From Enterococcus_E cecorum_B (GTDB lineage Bacteria > Bacillota > Bacilli > Lactobacillales > Enterococcaceae), in the NCBI GenBank assembly GCA_946499615.1, contig CAMMST010000005.1:21968-85967 (forward strand): DNA of 64,000 nt, written 5' to 3'. This document shows, in pieces, positions 1 through 7,907 of the stretch (within the stretch, counting starts at the first letter, position 1; each line of letters begins with the position of its first letter). Below the pieces are notes generated by a model, which worked only from the letters and a program-made list of their open reading frames with translations, was not told the DNA's origin and searched no databases. The translations under genes and the position numbers were made by a program.

Positions 1-795
1 ATAATATTCAAAGCCAAAGTCAACTTCTTGCATATCGTCATCTAACAACAAATGCCCTTCATCAAACTCTCCCAATGCATATACGGTTTGATAAATATTA
101 TGAAATTGATTACCTTGTGCTTCAATTCCTTGAGGTGAATAGAGAAAAACAGCCTGATTATCAATAAATACTAAATCTGGACACTCCCACATATATCCAA
201 TTTGAGAAAGAATGTCTGGATTTGTAACTAAATCACCTAAGTTTTCCCATTGTTTGGCATCAACTGAACGATAGATTAATGTTGTCCCTGTTAAATTTTC
301 TCTTTGGGCACCAATAACAAGATAATAACATTGATCTTTTTCATCATACCAAACTTTTGGATCACGTACATGGCGCGTAAAACCTTTTGGATGTTCAAAA
401 ATCGGTCCTTGTTTTTCAAAGATAAAGCCATCTTCTGAAGTTGCTAAACATTGATAACTATGTTTTTCTCCTGCTTCATCAATGACATTGCCTGTATAAT
501 AAAGATGTAATTGATTCTCGATAATAATTGCACTACCTGAATATACCCCATCTTTATCATACCAAGCATCGGGGGCCAAAGCGATAGGCGCCCGATGCCA
601 AGTTATAAGGTCTTCAGAGTAGATGTGCCCCCAGTGTTTATTTTTATGAATCGTATCTGTTGGATTTAATTGATAAAACACATGATAGATACCTTCAAAT
701 TTTACTAAACCATTTGGATCATTTAATAGACCAGCTAAAGGTGTAATATGATAACCAATGGGATATTTTGAATTTTTTACATTTCCATCTAACAT
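1..795 (-). CDS. scrB: sucrose-6-phosphate hydrolase (GH32), C-terminus cut by window edge
   Basis: Hydrolyses the sucrose-6-phosphate made by the PTS into glucose-6-phosphate and fructose, in the cytoplasm. I translated this strand directly: the ATG at 795 opens a frame that runs without stop to the left edge (265 codons, roughly half of a usual GH32 enzyme of about 480). The sucrose-box motif NDPNG (nucleophile Asp) is at about residue 26, an RDP motif (transition-state stabiliser) and a WECPD motif (acid/base Glu) follow in the right order. A GAAGGG ribosome-binding site sits about 9 nt before the ATG. It starts 25 nt after scrA stops, so the two are almost certainly one transcript. The family assignment is firm; the sucrose-phosphate substrate is inferred from the neighbours. 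Confidence 0.93.
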   Translation of the reverse strand, partial: MLDGNVKNSKYPIGYHITPLAGLLNDPNGLVKFEGIYHVFYQLNPTDTIHKNKHWGHIYSEDLITWHRAPIALAPDAWYDKDGVYSGSAIIIENQLHLYYTGNVIDEAGEKHSYQCLATSEDGFIFEKQGPIFEHPKGFTRHVRDPKVWYDEKDQCYYLVIGAQRENLTGTTLIYRSVDAKQWENLGDLVTNPDILSQIGYMWECPDLVFIDNQAVFLYSPQGIEAQGNQFHNIYQTVYALGEFDEGHLLLDDDMQEVDFGFEYY

Positions 796-819
796 CTGAT
801 ATTTCCCTTCTAATTTCTA

Positions 820-2214
820 TTACGCGTTTTCTTGCATTTTATCACTATAACCGATTGTATAAGTTAATGCAAAAGCAACACCTACTGCCACTAAATTAGC
901 CAATAAGTATTGGAATAATTGACCATTCAAGTATAATAATGTACCAGGGATAACAGTGATAGACATACCTGTACCTGCTAAACCTAAAATGTTAGCAACA
1001 AAACCACCTGCAGCACCACCGATTAAGCCCATAACAAAAGGTTTAACATATCTTAAGTTTACCCCGAAAATGGCCGGTTCAGTAATTCCTAAGAAAGCTG
1101 ATAATGCTGATGGGAAACATAATGCTTTTAATTTAGCAGATTTTGTTTTTACACCAACAGCTAAACAAGCAGCACCTTGAGCAGCAATCGCACATGTGAT
1201 AATTGCGTTGAAGGCATTTTTACCAGTATTAGCTAGTAATTGCACTTCAAGGAAGTTGAAGATGTGGTGAACACCAGTTACAACGATTAATTGGTTTAAG
1301 AAACCGATAATGATACCTGCTAAACCAAATGGTAAGTTTAATACAAATTCAGTAGCGTTTAAGACAACTGTTTCAAGTGAGTGGAAAACTGGTCCAATGG
1401 CTAACAATCCAAGTAAACTCATCACTAATAGTGTTAAGAATGGTGTTAACAGCAAATCAAAAGTATCAGGAATAACCTTACGTAGACGTTGTTCTAACTT
1501 CGCCCCAAGTAATGCAGCGAAGAAGGCTGGCAATACTGTACCTTGGTAACCAACAATTGGAATGAATCCCATAAGCATAATTGGTTTTGCAGCACCAGAA
1601 GCAACTTCATAAGCATTTGGTAAAGCTGGGTTAACTAACATCAAACCTAATACAATACCGATAACTGGGCTACCACCAAATACTCTAAATGTAGACCAAG
1701 CAACTAAAGCTGGTAAGAAGGCAAAAGCTGTATCCGTCAATACTTGAGTATAAAGTAAGAAGTTCGGATCAATTGATTTTGGCGTCATGCCAAAAATACT
1801 TAGAATTTGTGGTTGTGTCAATAAGCCACGTAACCCCATGAATAACCCGGTAGCAACTAAGACTGGAATAATAGGAACGAATACGTCACCAAAAGTACGA
1901 ATCATACGTTGGAAAATATTACCAGATTTGGCTGCTTCCGCTTTCATTTCACTCTTTGATGATTCATTCACGCCTAATGCAACAACTTCATCATAAATTT
2001 TGTTTACTGTACCTGTACCAAAAATAATTTGATATTGGCCTGAGTTAAAGAAAGCTCCTTTCACTTTCTCAATGTTTTCGACTGTCTTACCATCGATTTT
2101 ATCTTGGTTATTCACCATTAAACGTAGACGAGTCGCACAGTGAGCAACACTTCTGATATTTTCCTTTCCTCCGACAGCATCAATAACCGCTTGGGCAATT
2201 TCACGATTTTCCAT
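820..2214 (-). CDS. scrA: sucrose-specific PTS permease, EIIBC
   Basis: Membrane permease that imports sucrose and phosphorylates it to sucrose-6-phosphate. The N-terminal IIB domain (about residues 1-85) carries the phosphorylated cysteine in the motif VAHCATRLRL near residue 26; the rest is a IIC domain with about ten hydrophobic segments and a GITEPAIFG motif. There is no C-terminal IIA domain, so the protein resembles Bacillus SacP and must borrow a IIA(Glc)-type partner encoded elsewhere. The reading frame is open 12 codons further up, but the ATG at 2214 follows an AAAGGAAG ribosome-binding site and matches the usual start MENREIA. First gene after a strong promoter with cre and operator sites. 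Sucrose specificity is inferred from scrB and scrR next door; trehalose or another disaccharide is the alternative. Confidence 0.9.
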   Translation of the reverse strand: MENREIAQAVIDAVGGKENIRSVAHCATRLRLMVNNQDKIDGKTVENIEKVKGAFFNSGQYQIIFGTGTVNKIYDEVVALGVNESSKSEMKAEAAKSGNIFQRMIRTFGDVFVPIIPVLVATGLFMGLRGLLTQPQILSIFGMTPKSIDPNFLLYTQVLTDTAFAFLPALVAWSTFRVFGGSPVIGIVLGLMLVNPALPNAYEVASGAAKPIMLMGFIPIVGYQGTVLPAFFAALLGAKLEQRLRKVIPDTFDLLLTPFLTLLVMSLLGLLAIGPVFHSLETVVLNATEFVLNLPFGLAGIIIGFLNQLIVVTGVHHIFNFLEVQLLANTGKNAFNAIITCAIAAQGAACLAVGVKTKSAKLKALCFPSALSAFLGITEPAIFGVNLRYVKPFVMGLIGGAAGGFVANILGLAGTGMSITVIPGTLLYLNGQLFQYLLANLVAVGVAFALTYTIGYSDKMQENA

Positions 2215-2234
2215 TTTTTTCTTCCTTTCTTTAC

Positions 2235-2246
2235 GGTACCGTTCCC
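2235..2246 (-). promoter_or_regulatory. putative ScrR operator O2 of scrA
   Basis: The plus-strand sequence GGTACCGTTCCC matches the other candidate operator at 2291-2302 at 10 of 12 positions when both are centred on a C|G step, which is the usual layout of LacI-family operators. It lies in the scrA leader just before the ribosome-binding site, so bound repressor could block elongation or form a loop with the upstream site. It also contains the perfect 10-bp palindrome ACGGTACCGT. Confidence 0.6.
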
Positions 2247-2290
2247 ACATCGATCAAAAAAATAAGATAAGAGCAGAACTTTTATTTTGT

Positions 2291-2302
2291 GGAACCGGTC
2301 CC
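2291..2302 (-). promoter_or_regulatory. putative ScrR operator O1 of scrA
   Basis: Near-palindrome GGAACC|GGTCCC with five of six half-site pairs, centred on C|G as is typical of LacI-family operators. It lies just downstream of the -10 box and directly abuts the cre site, about where transcription begins. The most likely ligand is the LacI-family regulator encoded next to it. Confidence 0.65.
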
Positions 2303-2318
2303 TTGTTTACGTTTTCAG
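2303..2318 (-). promoter_or_regulatory. cre site (CcpA) in the scrA promoter
   Basis: On the minus strand the sequence CTGAAAACGTAAACAA fits the consensus WTGNAARCGNWWWCAW at every position but the first. It overlaps the -10 box, the position from which CcpA represses, so glucose repression of scrA-scrB is expected. Confidence 0.75.
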
Positions 2319-2345
2319 TATACACATGATTGAAATCGTTGTCAA
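2317..2345 (-). promoter_or_regulatory. sigma-A promoter of scrA-scrB
   Basis: Minus-strand TTGACA (2345-2340), a 17-nt spacer and TATACT (2322-2317). This is a near-consensus vegetative promoter reading towards scrA. The cre site overlaps its -10 and the first candidate ScrR operator follows immediately. Confidence 0.88.
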
Positions 2346-2377
2346 TCATTTTTTTGGATTTTTTTTTAAAAAAATCC

Positions 2378-2418
2378 AAAAAAAGAAGAAAGCGACATTC
2401 TTTACTTTCTTCTTTTTT
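2378..2418. terminator. A/T-rich hairpin terminator after scrR
   Basis: The arms AAAAGAAGAAAG and CTTTCTTCTTTT flank a 12-nt loop and sit 3 nt beyond the scrR stop codon, with A/T runs on both sides. A second A/T-only hairpin (TTGGATTT...AAATCCAA) lies at about 2353-2379, between this terminator and the scrA promoter. Confidence 0.7.
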
Positions 2419-2420
2419 GA

Positions 2421-3407
2421 CTATCCATGGTAATATCCAACGCTACCACGATGAATCATTTCTGTAGCAATGGTTGTTGTTTCGGGAATGGGTTGTTTTT
2501 TCAACATGATATCTACGTATTTTGAAGCTAATATCCCTAGTTTCTCATGATGTAAGTCCACCGTTGTCAAAGTTGGATAAACATATTCCCCTGTATCATG
2601 GCCACCAAAGCCAGCAAAAGAAATTTGTTTCCCAATAGCTATACCTAATTGGTTCGCTGCTTTAATCAGACCGATGGCAATATTATCTGTAGCACAAATA
2701 TATAAGGTTTCATCATTTTTTGGCAATATTTCTAGTCCTAGCTTGTAGGCATCATTCACCATAAATGTCGTTTCATACTCTTTCACAGTGGATATCCCGC
2801 TTTCTTTTAGGCCATCTATAACCCCTTGTTTACGACGAACCCCTACTTCAATATCGTGAGGACCAACACCGACATAAGCAATTTTTTTATGTCCGTATTT
2901 ATTTAAACCTAGTGCCATTTGTCGACCTGCAAAGTAATTATCTTGTGTTAAAGTAATTAAACGACGATCCTTTTGTCCTAGCACAAGTACTGGTGTTTTG
3001 ATTTTATTGATTGCTTTCACGTGTTCATCTGTGATAGCCACGGCCATTAATACGATTGCAGCGATTTTGTTTTGTTGAAGATTGTATAAACTTTCAATTT
3101 CGCGTTCAATACTTAGTTCTGAATTAACCATCATAATTTGTCGGCCGCATTCTCGTTCACTTTTTTCTAGTCCAGAAAGCATACGTACCACAGATGGCGA
3201 ATCTAAACGCGGAATAATGACGCCGGTGAAATTACTTCTTTGTGCCTTTAAATTCCGGGCGAATTCGTTAGGTGTATAATTATATTTTTGTATCACTTTT
3301 TCAATTTTTTCTGCGGTTTCTTTGCTGACATATCCTTCATTTAGATATCTCGAAACCGTACTTTTTGATACTTTTGCTTCTTGAGCGATTTGATTTATTG
3401 TTACCAT
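2421..3407 (-). CDS. scrR: LacI/GalR-family transcriptional regulator, likely sucrose operon repressor
   Basis: DNA-binding repressor, 328 residues from the chosen start, the standard LacI length. The N-terminal helix-turn-helix contains TINQIAQEAKVSKSTVSRYLN followed by the hinge helix, then a periplasmic-binding-protein-like effector domain to the end. The reading frame is open from a GTG at 3419, but the ATG at 3407 has a GAGGGG ribosome-binding site and gives the usual N-terminus. It is transcribed separately from scrA-scrB, in the same direction, with a terminator between. Two LacI-type operators near the scrA promoter are its probable targets. Effector (sucrose-6-phosphate or fructose) is not readable from sequence. 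Confidence 0.88.
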   Translation of the reverse strand: MVTINQIAQEAKVSKSTVSRYLNEGYVSKETAEKIEKVIQKYNYTPNEFARNLKAQRSNFTGVIIPRLDSPSVVRMLSGLEKSERECGRQIMMVNSELSIEREIESLYNLQQNKIAAIVLMAVAITDEHVKAINKIKTPVLVLGQKDRRLITLTQDNYFAGRQMALGLNKYGHKKIAYVGVGPHDIEVGVRRKQGVIDGLKESGISTVKEYETTFMVNDAYKLGLEILPKNDETLYICATDNIAIGLIKAANQLGIAIGKQISFAGFGGHDTGEYVYPTLTTVDLHHEKLGILASKYVDIMLKKQPIPETTTIATEMIHRGSVGYYHG

Positions 3408-3440
3408 AAGACCCCTCACCTATTTTCATTACATCTACAT

Positions 3441-3449
3441 ATTATAGCA
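3441..3449 (-). promoter_or_regulatory. extended -10 promoter element of scrR
   Basis: Minus-strand TGCTATAAT: a perfect -10 with the extended TGN motif, 34 nt before the scrR start. The -35 region is poor (TTTAAT at best), as is common for extended -10 promoters. Confidence 0.6.
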
Positions 3450-3486
3450 AATAATTACTTTAGATTAAATCATTATTCATCAGTTA

Positions 3487-3495
3487 TGCTATAAT
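3487..3495 (+). promoter_or_regulatory. extended -10 promoter element of the 3519 gene
   Basis: TGCTATAAT on the plus strand, the same 9-mer as the divergent scrR promoter 40 bp away. The gene starts 24 nt downstream after a strong GGAGG ribosome-binding site. No good -35 hexamer is visible. Confidence 0.6.
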
Positions 3496-3518
3496 TTGAG
3501 TGAACGGAGGTAAGTATC

Positions 3519-4169
3519 ATGAGAAAAATTTTAAAAGGATATACATTCATCGCATTCATTATCGTAGCTTTTAATGTGTATGAATGTATTTTTCAAAAAG
3601 TGAGTATGAAATCAGGAATCATTTTTATTATTGAGGGCTTATTAGGGATTATTCTGATTTATGCCCCTTTCCTATTTAAAAAATGGTTTAAAATCTCTTT
3701 TCCGAATGAATTGATTTTTATGTATTGGTTCTTCATCTTGATCTCGGTCTTTTTAGGAACTTGCTTACATTTAATCTCTTACTTTAAATATTATGATAAA
3801 TTATTGCATTTCAGTAGCCCAATTGTATTAACCTTTCTTGGATATGGCATTCTTACCTATTTCCTAGAAAAGTCAAGAAGTCAATACCCTTCTATTTGGT
3901 TTTTTATGATATTTGGTTTTGCGTTTGCACAGATGTGTGGGGTTTTATGGGAATTTTGGGAATTTCTATGTGATCAATTTTTAGGACTGAATTTACAACG
4001 TTATCTACTTCATGGGCAACCTTTAATTGGACGTAAAGCATTACTTGATACCATGGGCGATTTATTTGTTAATACTTGTGGTAGTTTGATTGCTAGTGTA
4101 TATGCCTATTTACGAGCGAAAAAAACAAGCATTCAGTATTTCAAAAACTTTAAAATTCATATTCACTAA
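3519..4169 (+). CDS. multi-pass membrane protein of unknown function (DUF2238/YjdF-like)
   Basis: A 216-residue integral membrane protein with about six hydrophobic segments (roughly residues 8-22, 31-53, 65-87, 98-117, 127-150 and 185-201). Conserved-looking polar motifs are YYDKLLHFSSP (about residue 91), GVLWEFWEFLCD (about 142) and LLDTMGDLFVNT (about 176); acidic residues and histidines inside or next to membrane segments suggest an ion- or metal-linked or enzymatic role, but this is inference. The pattern resembles YjdF/DUF2238 proteins; no activity can be assigned. The start has a strong ribosome-binding site (AACGGAGG, 8 nt spacing). It has its own promoter and is followed by 172 nt before sdaAB, so it appears to be a single-gene unit. 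Confidence 0.75.
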   Translation: MRKILKGYTFIAFIIVAFNVYECIFQKVSMKSGIIFIIEGLLGIILIYAPFLFKKWFKISFPNELIFMYWFFILISVFLGTCLHLISYFKYYDKLLHFSSPIVLTFLGYGILTYFLEKSRSQYPSIWFFMIFGFAFAQMCGVLWEFWEFLCDQFLGLNLQRYLLHGQPLIGRKALLDTMGDLFVNTCGSLIASVYAYLRAKKTSIQYFKNFKIHIH

Positions 4170-4280
4170 TTTAGTTATCTTATGTTGCTATGTATGCTTC
4201 TCCTTTTCTTGTCTAACCTTGTGTTTCCAATGATATAAAATTAGGAAATATCAAAGGTTTGCTAAAATTTTTCACATCAT

Positions 4281-4309
4281 TAAACATTTTGATTATGTTG
4301 TGTTATACT
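4281..4309 (+). promoter_or_regulatory. promoter of sdaAB-sdaAA
   Basis: TAAACA (4281-4286), 17-nt spacer, TATACT (4304-4309), reading into sdaAB. The rest of the 172-nt gap after the 3519 gene shows no coding frame and no convincing terminator. Confidence 0.65.
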
Positions 4310-4341
4310 AATAAAACTGAAATATAAAGGAGATTTTCGTT

Positions 4342-5007
4342 ATGGAACATTTAAAGTATCGTAGCGTTTTTGATATTATTGGACCGGTCATGGTTGGACC
4401 AAGCAGCTCTCATACGGCAGGGGCTGCACGCATTGGTAAAATTGTGAGAACTATTTTTGGTGAACAACCAGAGAGTGTCGATATTTTTCTATTTGAATCC
4501 TTTGCCAAAACCTATCGTGGCCATGGCACCGATATTGCCCTTGTTGGTGGCTTATTAGGAATGGAGCCTGATGATGAAAGATTAAGTGATTCATTGAAAA
4601 TTGCCCACGAAAATGGCATGGAAGTCCTATTCGTACCCAAAAAAGAAAAAGCTGAGCATCCAAATTTGGTTAAAATGTTGCTAAAAAAAGGAAAACGTCA
4701 AATGACTGTAACTGGTATTTCCATTGGTGGCGGAAATATCCAAATTTCTGAGTTGGATGGCTTTAAGATTTCATTAACAATGGGAACGCCGACGATTATT
4801 ACCGTCCATCAAGATGTGCCAGGTATTATCGCTCAAGTAACAAAACTATTATCTGATATGAATGTAAATATTGGTACGATGACTGTTACGCGTGAGTCTA
4901 AAGGTGAAAAAGCAATTATGATTATTGAAATTGATGAGCGCCATCCAGATATTTGTCAAAAACTACGTCAATTGTCACACATTGATTCTGTGACCTATTT
5001 TGATTAG
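4342..5007 (+). CDS. sdaAB: L-serine dehydratase, beta subunit (iron-sulfur dependent)
   Basis: Beta subunit of the two-chain, 4Fe-4S L-serine dehydratase that deaminates L-serine to pyruvate and ammonia. Residues 1-140 form the SDH-beta domain with the signature IGPVMVGPSSSHTAGAARIG near the N-terminus; residues about 148-221 form an ACT domain (TIITVHQDVPGIIAQVTKLL), thought to sense serine. Length 221 matches the Bacillus/Enterococcus two-subunit form. AAGGAG ribosome-binding site 8 nt before the ATG. sdaAA follows after 10 nt, so they are co-transcribed. Confidence 0.95.
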   Translation: MEHLKYRSVFDIIGPVMVGPSSSHTAGAARIGKIVRTIFGEQPESVDIFLFESFAKTYRGHGTDIALVGGLLGMEPDDERLSDSLKIAHENGMEVLFVPKKEKAEHPNLVKMLLKKGKRQMTVTGISIGGGNIQISELDGFKISLTMGTPTIITVHQDVPGIIAQVTKLLSDMNVNIGTMTVTRESKGEKAIMIIEIDERHPDICQKLRQLSHIDSVTYFD

Positions 5008-5017
5008 GAGGATTTGC

Positions 5018-5893
5018 ATGTTTTATTCAATTGAAGATATTATTCAACAAAGTAAGAATTATAAATCTGTTGCTGAACTAATGATTGCTACAGAGATTGA
5101 ATTAACCGGACGCTCTAAAGAACAAATTATTGCTTTAATGAAGAAAAATTTGGAAGTGATGAAGCATTCTGTACAGCAAGGAATTGATGGTGTTACCTCT
5201 GTGACCGGATTAACAGGAAAAGATGCGACCAAGCTAAATGATTATATTGTCAAAGGCGATATCTATTCAGGGCCGACTATTCTTAGTGCAGTACGAAATG
5301 CAATTGCTGTAAATGAAGTTAATGCGAAGATGGGCTTAATTTGTGCCACTCCTACTGCTGGTAGTGCTGGGATTGTTCCTGGTGTATTGATGGCTGTTAG
5401 TGAAAGCTTGCAATTAACCGAAGAGCAACAATTAGATTTCTTATTTACGGCTGGTGCTTTTGGATTAGTGATTGCGAATAATGCCTCGATTGCTGGTGCT
5501 GAAGGTGGCTGTCAGGCTGAAGTTGGCTCTGCAAGTGCGATGGCTTCCGCAGCTTTAGTTTGTTTAAAAGGTGGCTCAGCGCAACAAGCAGCTCATGCCT
5601 TAGCGATTACCTTAAAAAATATGTTAGGCTTAATTTGTGATCCAGTCGCGGGTTTAGTCGAAGTCCCTTGTGTGAAAAGAAATGCCTTAGGTGCGAGTCA
5701 AGCGATGATTTCAGCAGATATGGCCCTAGCAGGAATACAAAGTGTAATTCCACCAGATGAAGTTGTAGCCACGATGTATCGCGTGGGTCGTCAAATGCCA
5801 TCTATTTTTAAAGAAACTGCTGAAGGCGGCCTAGCAACGAGTCCGACGGGGTTAAAATTGCAAAAAGAAATTCTAGAAAGACAAACAAAATAA
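5018..5893 (+). CDS. sdaAA: L-serine dehydratase, alpha subunit (iron-sulfur dependent)
   Basis: Catalytic subunit that binds the 4Fe-4S cluster; together with SdaAB it converts L-serine to pyruvate and ammonia. Cysteines expected to hold the cluster are visible in AEGGCQAEVGSASAM (about residue 170) and in the pair within LICDPVAGLVEVPC (about residues 208-219). The frame is open from 5000, but the ATG at 5018 has an AGGAGG ribosome-binding site overlapping the end of sdaAB and gives the family N-terminus; 291 residues is the normal length. Followed at once by a bidirectional terminator. Confidence 0.95.
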   Translation: MFYSIEDIIQQSKNYKSVAELMIATEIELTGRSKEQIIALMKKNLEVMKHSVQQGIDGVTSVTGLTGKDATKLNDYIVKGDIYSGPTILSAVRNAIAVNEVNAKMGLICATPTAGSAGIVPGVLMAVSESLQLTEEQQLDFLFTAGAFGLVIANNASIAGAEGGCQAEVGSASAMASAALVCLKGGSAQQAAHALAITLKNMLGLICDPVAGLVEVPCVKRNALGASQAMISADMALAGIQSVIPPDEVVATMYRVGRQMPSIFKETAEGGLATSPTGLKLQKEILERQTK

Positions 5894-5898
5894 GAAAA

Positions 5899-5930
5899 TG
5901 GGGTTAGGAAATTTTCCTACCCCACTTTTT
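5899..5930. terminator. bidirectional terminator between sdaAA (+) and argB (-)
   Basis: Stem of GGGGTTAGGAAA against TTTTCCTACCCC with ACTTTTT on the plus side and TTTTCTTATTTT on the minus side. It separates two converging transcripts; the argB stop codon overlaps its edge. Confidence 0.85.
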
Positions 5931-6663
5931 ATGCAGTGATTTTGGTCCCCAAGCAATGAATATTATTATTAATATTCACACTTTTTACACCATGTAGTAA
6001 GGCATATTTCGCACTATTTAATTTTGGAATCATGCCACCAGTAATGATATTCTGATTCTTGAGCATCTCAATCTTTGATAAATTGATACGCTTCAACCAT
6101 TGATTGTTTTCCTTAATTCCAGGCACATCAGTCAATAAAAACAATTCATCCGCTTGAATACTACTTGCTACCTTGCAAGCTACTTCATCGGCATTAATAT
6201 TTAACCACTGTCCATCCTTTGTAATGCCAAGAGGTGCAATCACGGGTATTTTCTGATTGTTCATTTGAAGTTTTAACATTTCGTGATTGATTGCCGTTAC
6301 TTGTCCGACATAACCTAATTCAGCATAATTGATGACTTTCCCCTGTATGAGTTGATCACAGCCAGCATGTAGACTTACCGGTTGCAAACCTTCTTTTTGA
6401 AATAATGAAATTAATTTGGGTTGTACTTGACCTAGAAGTGCCATTTTGGTTAGTTCAAGCGTGGTTTCATCGGTTACTCTTAAGCCATTTTTGACTTGAC
6501 GTTTAACTTGAAATTGTTCCATTAGTTCGGTGATATAATGTCCACCACCATGAATAATGACGATTTGAATACCTTTCGTTTGCCATTCATGGATAGTTGA
6601 GAAAAACTGTGTATTAAGTTGATCACCTGCAACGCCACCAATTTTAACTACATATGTTTTCAT
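5929..6663 (-). CDS. argB: acetylglutamate kinase
   Basis: Phosphorylates N-acetyl-L-glutamate, the second step of arginine synthesis. 244 residues, amino-acid kinase fold: N-terminal VVKIGG (ATP/phosphate loop), IVIIHGGGHYI (about residue 35), the substrate-binding stretch around NINADEVACKVA (about residue 154) and a C-terminal TGGMIPKLNSA motif. It is the short, non-hexameric-looking form without the N-terminal extension linked to arginine feedback inhibition in some bacteria (inference). Last gene of the arginine operon; GGAGG ribosome-binding site about 8 nt upstream, 15 nt after argJ. Confidence 0.95.
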   Translation of the reverse strand: MKTYVVKIGGVAGDQLNTQFFSTIHEWQTKGIQIVIIHGGGHYITELMEQFQVKRQVKNGLRVTDETTLELTKMALLGQVQPKLISLFQKEGLQPVSLHAGCDQLIQGKVINYAELGYVGQVTAINHEMLKLQMNNQKIPVIAPLGITKDGQWLNINADEVACKVASSIQADELFLLTDVPGIKENNQWLKRINLSKIEMLKNQNIITGGMIPKLNSAKYALLHGVKSVNINNNIHCLGTKITA

Positions 6664-6678
6664 GATTCTGACCTCCTA

Positions 6679-7875
6679 TTATGTGTGGTACAATGCATTG
6701 ATTTTGACATATTCATAAGTCAAATCGCATCCCCAAGCTTTTCCTTGCGCAACGCCATCATGCATGTTGACTTTAATCGTGATCTCTGCTTGTTTTAATT
6801 TTTCACTCAGTTGATCAGCTGAAAAATCTGTTGGTACACCAAACGCAAAAACTAGCGTATCTTCCAAATATATTTCAATTTGATTACTGTCAAAATCGAT
6901 ACCGCTATAGCCCAACGCACATAGGATTCTTCCCCAATTTGGATCTTGACCAAATATTGCACTTTTTACCAAACTTGAACCGACAACTGATTTTGCAAGC
7001 ATACGTGCAGAGTATTCATCTACGGCATTTTCAACTTGAACCTCAATCAGTTTCGTTGCTCCCTCACCATCTTTAGCAATTGATTTTGCTAAATCGGTAA
7101 AAACAGTTTGCAAAACATTTTTGAATTGCTGATAAGCTAGCGATTCTTTATGTATTTCACTATTTTTCGCCTCACCATTTGCTAAGACAAGTACCATATC
7201 ATTTGTGGAAGTATCGCCATCCACAGTAATTTGATTAAAAGTAATTTCAGTCAGCTCACTTAGTAATTCTTGTAGTAAATCACTGGAAATATTCGCATCA
7301 GTGGTAATAAAACTAAGCATGGTAGCCATATTTGGATGAATCATACCTGAACCTTTTGCACAACCTGCCACAGTGATAGTTTTTCCATCAATTTCTTCTT
7401 GATAAACACTTACCTTCTGACAAGTATCAGTGGTTAAAATGGCTTCTTGAAAATTTTCAGCAGCGCAGTCTTGATTATTTGCCAACAATTCTAAGCCAGC
7501 TTCGATTTGAAACATCGGTAAATGCTTGCCAATAATTCCTGTAGAGGCAACTGCGACTTGAGCAGCGTCAATACTTAAATGTTCTGCGGTTTTTTCGCAC
7601 ATTTTTAAAGCATCTTGATAGCCTTGATTACCGGTACAAGCATTGGCATTTCCTGAATTAACAATAATTGCTTGCAAGGATTTATTTTTGATTTTTTCCT
7701 TTGTCACTAATACTGGCGCTGCTTTAACTTGATTCGTCGTAAATACACCAGCACACTGAGCGGGTACTGTTGAAATAATCCAACCGATATCTTTTCGCTT
7801 TCTTTTTAACCCACAATGAATACCATCAGCATTAAAACCTTTAGGACTTGCAATATTCCCATTTATTTTCTTCAT
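6679..7875 (-). CDS. argJ: bifunctional glutamate N-acetyltransferase / amino-acid acetyltransferase
   Basis: Transfers acetyl from N-acetylornithine to glutamate, recycling the acetyl group (and in bifunctional forms also makes N-acetylglutamate from acetyl-CoA). The precursor cleaves itself before the conserved threonine in KGSGMIHPNMATML (about residue 180), giving alpha and beta chains; the nucleophile motif is intact. The frame is open from a TTG at 7881, but the ATG at 7875 after AAAAGGAGAAGG gives the start MKKINGN, 398 residues, normal for the family. Presence of argJ together with no visible argA or argE in this operon implies the recycling pathway. Confidence 0.94.
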   Translation of the reverse strand: MKKINGNIASPKGFNADGIHCGLKRKRKDIGWIISTVPAQCAGVFTTNQVKAAPVLVTKEKIKNKSLQAIIVNSGNANACTGNQGYQDALKMCEKTAEHLSIDAAQVAVASTGIIGKHLPMFQIEAGLELLANNQDCAAENFQEAILTTDTCQKVSVYQEEIDGKTITVAGCAKGSGMIHPNMATMLSFITTDANISSDLLQELLSELTEITFNQITVDGDTSTNDMVLVLANGEAKNSEIHKESLAYQQFKNVLQTVFTDLAKSIAKDGEGATKLIEVQVENAVDEYSARMLAKSVVGSSLVKSAIFGQDPNWGRILCALGYSGIDFDSNQIEIYLEDTLVFAFGVPTDFSADQLSEKLKQAEITIKVNMHDGVAQGKAWGCDLTYEYVKINALYHT

Positions 7876-7907
7876 AACCAACCTTCTCCTTTTATCGATA
7901 AACCTTT

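Noticed and set aside
2350..2379. A/T-only palindrome between scrR and the scrA promoter as a regulatory site
   Set aside because: Very low complexity (T-run against A-run); more likely part of the terminator area than a specific site.
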